Shown: piece by piece, positions 6,764 through 13,168 of the stretch
Position numbering within the stretch: position 1 is the first letter of the stretch
Layout: the number at the start of each line of letters is the position of its first letter
Source: DASYML01 sp034665545
GTDB lineage: Bacteria; Acidobacteriota; Blastocatellia; Pyrinomonadales; Pyrinomonadaceae
Assembly: GCA_034665545.1 (NCBI GenBank)
Contig: JAXDFO010000139.1
Location: 1 to 27,582, forward strand
DNA: 27,582 nt
Direction of reading: 5' to 3'
Program-made: the position numbers and the translations under genes
The notes under the pieces: model-generated
The model's input: only the letters and a program-made list of their open reading frames with translations
Told to the model about the DNA's origin: nothing
The model's database searches: none

Positions 6764-6814
6764 AGAAGGATCCGACCCGTGTTCCACATAGAGAGCGCGG
6801 GCCGGATTCTTTTT
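6764..6814 (+). terminator. intrinsic terminator of the BMC operon
   Basis: AGAAGGATCCGACCCGTG (6764-6781) pairs with CGCGGGCCGGATTCT (6796-6810), allowing G-U pairs and one mismatch around a loop of about 14 bases, and is followed by TTTTT (6810-6814). It lies between the convergent shell gene and the von Willebrand-A gene. Confidence 0.75.
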
Positions 6815-6836
6815 AGATGAAATGAAAGCTATCGTT

Positions 6837-8108
6837 TCAAGGCGACTTGCGAGAGCCTGTCGCGGGGTTGTTATTGGTGTTGTTGATGCGCGTGGGTTGC
6901 GGCGTGGACTTGGGCGCGGCTTTGCCTCCGCCCTGCTGCTGCTGTGCGATGCGGCCTGAGCGCGTGAGCGCGATGCGATGCTCGCGGCCAGAGGCATCCG
7001 CGACCGAGACCTTGATGCTGCGATAGGAGCCGTCCAGCGATTTGTTGGTCGGGTTATAGCTGATGACGTACTGCGTGCGCATGTCGCGCGAAATCTCCTG
7101 CGCTATCTTCGGCAGTTCCTCTATGGAGGTCGGATAGAAGGTCCGCCCGCCGGTCTCCTTAGCCATGCGGTCGAGGAGGGCGATGGCCTTGTCGCGCGGG
7201 CTTTTCTTTATCAGGCTGCCCTCTTTCTCCAACTCGCTGACGAAACCGATGACGAAAATCTGCACGTCCTCTTCGCGCAGTCGCGCGAATAATTGGTCCT
7301 GCTTGTAATAGCTGGCGCGGTCTTCGCCGTCCGTCACCACGATGAGCGCGCGCCGCCGCCTGTCGCTCAGGTCGTCGCCCTTTTTGTACTGCGCGACATG
7401 CTCTGCGGCGAGGTAGACGCCGTCAACGACAGCCGTCTGCCCGCCTTCGGAGAAGAGGTCGTCCAGCGCGTCTTCAAGCAGACTTCTATCGGATGTGAAG
7501 TCCTGCAAGATGTCAATCTTATCGCTATCAATAAAGCGTTCGAGGAACGTCTCGTCGCCCGGCCTGTTGCTGTTGACGATAATCTTTCCGGCTTCTATCA
7601 CCTTCTCAATCTGCGAGCGCAGGGAGCGGGACGTGTCAATCGCCAGGCCGTAGCTGATGGGCACTTCCTCTTTCGAGAAGAACTCTATGGGTTGCAGCAC
7701 GCCGTCTTCGTAGATGCGAAACTCGTCCTGCCGCACGTCGCCGATGGGCTTGTTGTTGCGGTCAATCACACGCACGTTGAGGTTGACGAGGTTAGTATTA
7801 ATCCTGAGCGTCTCGTTGGGGTCAAACTCTTCTCCTGAGGGGTCCGGCGTCGGGCTCGGAGATGAATGCAGGACGGGCATCTGTGGCGGCTCGCCGAGCA
7901 CGGGTTCCGCGCGTCTCGCGGGCGTCGGCGTCGGCGTGGGAGTCTGCTGTTGCTGCGTACGTCGCGGACGCCCATCCTGCGTCCCCTTTTGCTGCTGAGT
8001 CTGCCCCGCGCTGCTGATGCCCAGCAGCAGGAAGACCAGCCCGCAGGCGAAGATGGATGCGTAGGCGCGGCCCGTGCCGTCAATGACTTTCAAGAGAACT
8101 TTCCTCAT
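6837..8108 (-). CDS. secreted VWFA-related acidobacterial-domain protein
   Basis: 423 residues. A signal peptide (about 1-35, with YASIFACGLVFLLLGISSAG) is followed by a Gln/Thr/Pro-rich linker (36-92, including PTPTPTPARR). An N-terminal beta region follows (LRINTNLVNLNVRVIDRNNK), and then a von Willebrand A domain from about 150. The metal site DxSxS is D158-S160-S162 in GLAIDTSRSL, and VVTDGEDRASYY gives another conserved acidic loop. The C-terminus is Gln/Gly/Asn-rich. This matches the acidobacterial VWFA-related family, exported proteins of unknown role, possibly in adhesion or protein assembly. AAGGA lies about 8 bases before the ATG. A homologous gene lies upstream on the same strand with 248 bases between. 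Confidence 0.9.
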   Translation of the reverse strand: MRKVLLKVIDGTGRAYASIFACGLVFLLLGISSAGQTQQQKGTQDGRPRRTQQQQTPTPTPTPARRAEPVLGEPPQMPVLHSSPSPTPDPSGEEFDPNETLRINTNLVNLNVRVIDRNNKPIGDVRQDEFRIYEDGVLQPIEFFSKEEVPISYGLAIDTSRSLRSQIEKVIEAGKIIVNSNRPGDETFLERFIDSDKIDILQDFTSDRSLLEDALDDLFSEGGQTAVVDGVYLAAEHVAQYKKGDDLSDRRRRALIVVTDGEDRASYYKQDQLFARLREEDVQIFVIGFVSELEKEGSLIKKSPRDKAIALLDRMAKETGGRTFYPTSIEELPKIAQEISRDMRTQYVISYNPTNKSLDGSYRSIKVSVADASGREHRIALTRSGRIAQQQQGGGKAAPKSTPQPTRINNTNNNPATGSRKSP

Positions 8109-8356
8109 AACGTGTCCTTGTAAAATGACTCACGAAAAACGCCCCGTACACCCGGCCATTTTAAGGAGAGGGAGTAGCGGAGCGCTTCGCGCTCTTTTGT
8201 GAGCAGCGCCGCTTGGAACGTGCGGCTTCGGCGCGGCTGGGGCAAAGAGACTTGCGACCGTTGAAAACAAGGGCCGCGTTCGCACACATTTACAAAGATG
8301 CCTTTGGACACGCTGCCGTTGCCGCGCGGCTCGCAGTGGCAGTCGAGAAAACGAGT

Positions 8357-9385
8357 CTAACGCGGGTTCGTGATGGCGAAGTAGCCTTCTTTACTGCGCA
8401 CGAAGAGATGCGGCAGACCGCGCGGCGGCGTAATCTTCACCTTGAGCCGATGCCACTTGCCGTCGTTGGTGAAGTTGCTCGGCTTATAACCGATGGAATA
8501 TTGATGGCGCAATTCGAGGGCGATGCTCTCGAAAATGTCGTCCATCTCGGCGGCGGTCCTGGGAAAGAAAGCCTTGCCGCCGGAGACCGAAGAGAGTTCG
8601 TCCAAGATGGCCTGGCCTTCCATGCCGAACTGGCTTCCGGCGTCGGCCCCGCCGAGAATGCCTATCGAATAGACGACCACGTCCGATTCCTTCAAGAGCT
8701 TGCGAAGCTCGCTGAAAGTATAGCGCGAATCGTTGTCCTGCCCGTCGCTGATAAGCAGGACCGCTCGCTTCGGGTGTGCGCCGCGCGTCACCTTTTCCAC
8801 GCCCAGATAGCATGCATCATAGAGCGCAGTATTGGATTTCGGCTCGACGAAGGTGAGCTTATCGAGGACCGCCGACCCGTCGCGCGTCTTGTCCAGCAGG
8901 AGTTGGGCGCGCGAGTTGAAGCCTATCAGAAAATACTCGTCCGAGTTGTGGCTCGTCTGTATGAACTTCGAGAGGGCTTCGCGCGCGCGTCTAATCTTGT
9001 CTCCGTTCATAGAGCCGGACACGTCGAAGACGACGCCGACCGAGACGGGCGCATCATCGTCGCTGAAGAAGGTAATCTCCTGCGGCACTTTCTCGTCCAG
9101 GACCGTGAAGGCTTTCTTGCTTAGGCCGGAGACGAAACGCCCGTAGGTGTCCGTCACCGTCACGGTCATCGTGATGAGGTCCGTGTTGACTATCAGTTGA
9201 TCGTCCACGCCGGGTGGCGAGGGACGTTGCGGCTTTGAAGTGGAAGCGGGCGGCGCGGTCTGCCCGGCTGAGGCGTTGTTCGGTTTCTCTTGAGCGTTGA
9301 GAGCTTGCGGCGCGGCGAGAAGCGCGAGCGCGGCGAGACAGGAGACGATGGCGACCTGTGTTGCAATGCGGCGCGGAAAATTCAT
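8357..9385 (-). CDS. secreted VWFA-related acidobacterial-domain protein (second copy)
   Basis: 342 residues from ATG 9385, chosen because the signal peptide (MNFPRRIATQVAIVSCLAAL, cleavage near ALNAQ) begins there and AGGGG stands a few bases upstream. A GTG at 9424 would add 13 residues with no support. After a Pro/Ser linker (33-60), a beta region (QLIVNTDLITMTVTVTDTYG) precedes the von Willebrand A domain. Its metal site is D121-S123-S125 in VFDVSGSMNG and its second loop is LLISDGQDND. It is shorter than its neighbour at 6837-8108 because it lacks that protein's Gln/Asn-rich tail. The two share domain order and are probably old duplicates. Expected to act outside the cytoplasm; the partner is unknown. 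Confidence 0.9.
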   Translation of the reverse strand: MNFPRRIATQVAIVSCLAALALLAAPQALNAQEKPNNASAGQTAPPASTSKPQRPSPPGVDDQLIVNTDLITMTVTVTDTYGRFVSGLSKKAFTVLDEKVPQEITFFSDDDAPVSVGVVFDVSGSMNGDKIRRAREALSKFIQTSHNSDEYFLIGFNSRAQLLLDKTRDGSAVLDKLTFVEPKSNTALYDACYLGVEKVTRGAHPKRAVLLISDGQDNDSRYTFSELRKLLKESDVVVYSIGILGGADAGSQFGMEGQAILDELSSVSGGKAFFPRTAAEMDDIFESIALELRHQYSIGYKPSNFTNDGKWHRLKVKITPPRGLPHLFVRSKEGYFAITNPR

Positions 9386-9821
9386 ATGACCCCTGTTCTC
9401 TCTGACTGCCGGGGTCGTCAACACCGGCAGCTAGAGAAAAATAGACCTCGCGCCTGACTCTCTCTCTGTGGTCAAAGCTGGGCGAGCCTCGGCGCTTAAA
9501 TTTTGAGAAGCGAGTTGGACCGGCTCGCGGGGAGACGACCGCCAGTTGCTCCGGCCACCCGAACGGTGTTGACTGAATCGCATTGTAGCACACCGCCGCC
9601 CGCGCGCAAGGAACAGTTGAATTAATTTACAACCGCGTTGATGGAATTTATGTCACGAAGACAAACTCGCCATGTGCGCGCCCGCGCATGGGTCTCATTT
9701 TACACATCGGCTTGTTTGCAACTTTTCCCGTCTCGCAACGTGTAAGAAGAAGGCTTCGCCAGGCTCTACTTGTGCGAATGGTCATGGTTCTGTTTGATAG
9801 TCGCGTGAGGGCTTGAGCGCG
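9386..9821. other. non-coding divergent region between the VWFA gene and the pilus cluster
   Basis: About 435 bases without a convincing gene. ORFs crossing it are short or antisense to pilC. A weak minus-strand TACAAT (9587-9582) could be a -10 box for the VWFA gene, but no good -35 box fits. CCATGTGCGCG and CGCGCATGG near 9670-9691 form an imperfect inverted repeat of unknown meaning. The plus-strand pilus promoter lies just after this region. Confidence 0.5.
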
Positions 9822-9830
9822 TGATATAAT
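9822..9830 (+). promoter_or_regulatory. extended -10 promoter of the pilus/secretion cluster
   Basis: TGATATAAT holds a consensus TATAAT (9825-9830) with the TG of an extended -10 element one base upstream. No -35 box is found at the right distance (TTGATA at 9794 is 25 bases away). The predicted transcript start is near 9837. Confidence 0.55.
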
Positions 9831-9845
9831 TTCGACTCGGGTTGT

Positions 9846-9876
9846 CTGCCTGAATTGTTTGCGGCAGGCAGTTTTT
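9846..9876 (+). terminator. terminator-like hairpin in the pilC leader (possible attenuator)
   Basis: CTGCCTG (9846-9852) and CAGGCAG (9865-9871) form a perfect 7-pair stem with a 12-base loop, followed directly by TTTTT (9872-9876). It lies between the promoter and the pilC start at 9901, so it would stop most transcripts after about 40 bases unless overcome. Confidence 0.55.
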
Positions 9877-9900
9877 ATGTGACGGGTTAGAGAGTTAAAG

Positions 9901-11136
9901 ATGGCCGAGTTTATCTGTCGTTTGGGGACGCCTGCGGGCGAGGTGGTGACGCGCACGGTGGAGGCGATGGGCGTGCAGGAGGCGCGCGCGCGTCTTGAGC
10001 GTGAGGGTTTTCGGGTCTTCGCCGTCACGCCGCCGAAGACCAGTGGCGTGACGGCTCTCACGAGAGGCGGGCACGCGGGGGCCAGGGCGCGCGTCAAGGC
10101 CAACGATTTTCTGCTCTTCAACCAGCAGCTAGCCGCGCTCATACGCGCGGGCATTCCTATCTTGCAAGCCATCACGATGCTGCGCAAACGCGCCGCTTCG
10201 TCGCGCCTGCGCGCGGTCCTCGGAAACGTGGAGGAAGCGATTCGCGGTGGCGATTCGCTCTCGACGGCCTTCGCGCAGCAGGGCGCAATCTTCCCCAGAA
10301 TTTATACGGCGTCTATTTTAGCGGGCGAGCGTTCGGGCGCGCTCGATGAAGTCCTGGGCCGGTATGTGAGATACATGCGGCGCAACGTGGAACTGAGGCG
10401 CAAGATTCGCGGCGCGCTGGCCTATCCTTTGTTTCTCTTGTGCGCCTCGTTCGGGATGGTCGCCTTTCTCACCGTCTACGTCGTGCCGCGCATGTCGGAA
10501 CTCTTCAGCGACTTTAACAAGAACGGCCTGCCCACTGTGACGGTCATCGTCGTCGGCATCTCCGGGTGGACCACGGCTAATCTCTACTGGTTCGGGCCGC
10601 TCGTCATCGGCGGCGCGCTGGCCTTCTACTTCTGGTCGCGCACGCTCTCTGGACGACTGACGATAGACGCGGCCCTGCTGAAAATTCCCCTCGTCGGAAA
10701 ATTACTGGTCCAACTATCCGTCGCGCAGGCGACGCGCTCGCTGGCGACGCTGCTCGCGGGCGGCATCACCTTAGTTGAATCTTGGGAGATTGCGGCGGAA
10801 TCCATCACGAACAGGGAACTGCGGCGCAGGAGTTCCGCCATCCTCCCGATGATACGCGAGGGGCGGACCTTTACGGAGAGTTTGGAAGCGGCCAACTGGG
10901 TTCCGGCGTTGGCGATTGACATGATAGGCGTGGGCGAACGCTCAGGCTCTTTGCGAGAGATGCTGGACGAAGTCTCCACATTTTACGATGCGGAGTCTGA
11001 AGTGCGCCTTGAGCAGTTGACTACGACGATGGAGCCTGCGATTCTAGTATTGATGGGCGGGATCGTGATTACCATCTTGCTGGCGATTTATTTGCCGATC
11101 ATCCAGTCAATTTCGAGCGCGCCGACAATGCACTAG
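9901..11136 (+). CDS. pilC: PilC/GspF inner-membrane platform protein
   Basis: 411 residues. A short N-terminal domain (MAEFICRL, then EAMGVQEARARLEREGF) is followed by two T2SF domains (about 70-193 and 272-395). Membrane segments are AYPLFLLCASFGMVAFLTVY, LVIGGALAFYF and the C-terminal ILVLMGGIVITILLAIYLPI. The QQLAALIRAGIPILQAITML motif and its second-copy counterpart SLATLLAGGITLVESWEIAA are typical. In type IV pilus and type II secretion machines this protein couples the cytoplasmic ATPase to the pilin-extracting core. The start has only a weak purine stretch before it. pilB follows after 59 bases. The sequence alone does not separate PilC from GspF; pilB and pilM context favours the pilus name. 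Confidence 0.93.
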   Translation: MAEFICRLGTPAGEVVTRTVEAMGVQEARARLEREGFRVFAVTPPKTSGVTALTRGGHAGARARVKANDFLLFNQQLAALIRAGIPILQAITMLRKRAASSRLRAVLGNVEEAIRGGDSLSTAFAQQGAIFPRIYTASILAGERSGALDEVLGRYVRYMRRNVELRRKIRGALAYPLFLLCASFGMVAFLTVYVVPRMSELFSDFNKNGLPTVTVIVVGISGWTTANLYWFGPLVIGGALAFYFWSRTLSGRLTIDAALLKIPLVGKLLVQLSVAQATRSLATLLAGGITLVESWEIAAESITNRELRRRSSAILPMIREGRTFTESLEAANWVPALAIDMIGVGERSGSLREMLDEVSTFYDAESEVRLEQLTTTMEPAILVLMGGIVITILLAIYLPIIQSISSAPTMH

Positions 11137-11195
11137 GCTGCGAGCAATCCTCAACCCCCCCTTGCGGCATCAAAGAAGTTTCGAGTGACTAACGT

Positions 11196-12932
11196 ATGGA
11201 ACAGCTAACCGCAGAACAGACGGAAGAAACTACTGGCTACTCTTCAGACGAGACCACGGCCATCGTGCGCCGCGTCCTGCCTGATGATGCGACGAGTCTC
11301 GTGTCGCAGGATGGAGAGCCGCCCGAAGTGCGCGAGGCGCGCGAACTGGCCCGCCGTTATCGTCTGCCTTACGTGGACCTGCTCCCGCCCGATGGCGAAT
11401 CGCCGATTGATTACCAACTGCTCACAGAACTGCCCGTTGATTTGATGGTCCGTCACCAGTTCGTCCCGCTCAGGCGCGATGGTCGTCGTCTGCATGTGGC
11501 GATGGCCGACCCGACTGACCTTGAGCGACTCGATGAACTGGCGAACGCCCTGCGCGTGCGACTCGTGCCATACGTCGCCACCGCCGGAGCGATTGACGTT
11601 GTGCTGCGCAGAGGCGATGCCACGCAGCGCGTCCTGCAAGAGGCCGCGAGCGGCTTTCGCATCTCGCTCGTCAAGGAGACGGAGACCGGCGAAGAGGTTC
11701 TGGACCTGGACCGCCTGGCGACAGATTCGGACATGTCGCCCATTATCAAACTGGTTGACACGATCATCTATCAAGCGATGGAGTCGCGCGCCTCAGACAT
11801 ACACATAGAGACGCGCGATTCCGAGGTCCAGGTCAAGTATCGTATTGACGGCGCGCTCTACGCTAAAGTAGACCCGATTGACCTCGCCTATCATCAAACC
11901 CTCATCTCTCGCATCAAGGTCATGTCCGAACTGGACATCGCGGAACGACGCGTGCCGCAGGACGGGCGTTTCCGCGTTCGCTACAAGGGCCGCACCGTTG
12001 ATTTTCGCGTCTCCATCATGCCGACCGTGCATGGCGAGGATGCGGTGATTCGTATTCTTGATAAAGAGCAGATTAACGAAGAGTTCAAAGACCTGCGTCT
12101 TGATGTGGTCGGGTTCGCGGAAGACGACATACGCAAGTTTCGCCGTTACATCGCGGAGCCTTACGGGATGGTCCTCGTGACTGGGCCCACCGGCTCCGGC
12201 AAGACGACCACGCTCTACGCCGCGCTCAACGAAATCAGAAACGAAGAAGACAAGATTATCACCATCGAAGACCCTGTCGAGTATCAGCTTCATGGCATCA
12301 CGCAGATTCCCGTCAACGAGAAGAAGGGATTGACGTTCGCAAGGGGCTTGCGTTCCATCCTGCGCCACGACCCTGACAAGATCATGGTCGGTGAAATCCG
12401 CGACGAAGAGACGGCGCAGATTGCTATTCAGTCGGCCTTGACGGGCCACCTCGTTTTCACGACCGTCCACGCCAACAACGTGATTGATGTCATCGGTCGT
12501 TTTCTCAACATGGGCGTCGAGCCTTACAACTTCGTGTCGAGTCTCAATTGCGTGCTCGCGCAAAGGTTGATACGCATGCTCTGTCCCGTCTGCAAGCGGG
12601 CCTACAAGCCGACGGACGAAGAGATTCTGGAATCCGGCCTGCGGCCTGACGACCAGCGCGGGCGGCTTTTCTATCAAAACGTGGGCTGCGATTCCTGTAA
12701 TCACACGGGCTATCGCGGTCGCACTGCGATTCACGAATTACTGGACCTCTCGGACAATATCCGCGAGATGATTATCGAGCGGCGACCGGGTTCGGAAGTG
12801 CGGCGCGCGGCGGAACTCGAAGGCTTGAAATCTTTGCGCGAGTCCGCGCTGCAAAAAGTTTTCGCAGGGGTTTCGACCCTGCATGAAATCAATCGCGTGA
12901 CCTTCGTCGAAGAGGTAAGCGTGAGCAAGTAG
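11196..12932 (+). CDS. pilB: PilB/GspE assembly ATPase
   Basis: 578 residues. After an acidic N-terminal stretch, an MshEN-type domain spans about 40-150 (ARRYRLPYVDLL, PVDLMVRHQFVPLRRDG). The N2 and ATPase domains follow. Walker A is GPTGSGKTTT at residues 330-339. Downstream are an Asp box (IITIEDPVEYQL), Walker B (DKIMVGEIRDEETAQIA) and a His box (LTGHLVFTTVHANN). Four cysteines, CPVC (463, 466) and CDSC (498, 501), form the zinc site common to PilB and GspE. It powers pilin or pseudopilin assembly at the membrane. No retraction ATPase (PilT) is seen nearby. The stop is followed directly by a strong inverted repeat. Confidence 0.95.
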   Translation: MEQLTAEQTEETTGYSSDETTAIVRRVLPDDATSLVSQDGEPPEVREARELARRYRLPYVDLLPPDGESPIDYQLLTELPVDLMVRHQFVPLRRDGRRLHVAMADPTDLERLDELANALRVRLVPYVATAGAIDVVLRRGDATQRVLQEAASGFRISLVKETETGEEVLDLDRLATDSDMSPIIKLVDTIIYQAMESRASDIHIETRDSEVQVKYRIDGALYAKVDPIDLAYHQTLISRIKVMSELDIAERRVPQDGRFRVRYKGRTVDFRVSIMPTVHGEDAVIRILDKEQINEEFKDLRLDVVGFAEDDIRKFRRYIAEPYGMVLVTGPTGSGKTTTLYAALNEIRNEEDKIITIEDPVEYQLHGITQIPVNEKKGLTFARGLRSILRHDPDKIMVGEIRDEETAQIAIQSALTGHLVFTTVHANNVIDVIGRFLNMGVEPYNFVSSLNCVLAQRLIRMLCPVCKRAYKPTDEEILESGLRPDDQRGRLFYQNVGCDSCNHTGYRGRTAIHELLDLSDNIREMIIERRPGSEVRRAAELEGLKSLRESALQKVFAGVSTLHEINRVTFVEEVSVSK

Positions 12933-12936
12933 GAAG

Positions 12937-12995
12937 GCGGCGGGATGAGAGAAATACTATTCAACGGTTGAATAGCTCATCTCTCATCCTGCCGC
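12937..12995. repeat. heptamer inverted repeat after pilB
   Basis: The arms 12937-12965 and 12967-12995 match in 24 of 29 positions and meet with almost no loop (CTATTCAAC next to GTTGAATAG). The right arm steps CTCATCT (12976), CTCATCC, TGCCGCT. The hairpin starts four bases after the pilB stop, so it could limit transcription into the secretin gene, though it has no T-tract. Confidence 0.8.
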
Positions 12996-13060
12996 TTGAT
13001 AGTTCCCGGTTGCTTTTGGAACTGCGCTTTTCAAGGGGCGTGTAAGCTGTTGTAGGATTT

Positions 13061-13087
13061 CGGCATCCGACCGAGGCGATGATGCCG
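13061..13087 (+). promoter_or_regulatory. leader hairpin before the secretin gene
   Basis: CGGCATC (13061-13067) and GATGCCG (13081-13087) form a perfect 7-pair stem with a 13-base loop. It sits about 80 bases before the secretin start, in a 236-base gap that otherwise holds only the repeat at 12937-12995 and no clear promoter. Confidence 0.3.
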
Positions 13088-13168
13088 GGTCTGTTGTTCG
13101 GGCCGCTTTAGAGTTTCGGCGCGGTCTTCTCAAACTTGATTGCTACTCAACTCAAAAAGAGAACTGAG

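Noticed and set aside
8180..8198. GAGCGC-TTC-GCGCTC hairpin followed by TTTT as a plus-strand terminator
   Set aside because: No plus-strand gene ends before it; both flanking genes are on the minus strand, so it is probably chance.
8213..9124. 303-residue plus-strand reading frame opposite the second VWFA gene
   Set aside because: Its sequence shows no family features and it mirrors a well-supported signal-peptide VWFA gene; GC-rich antisense frames are common here.
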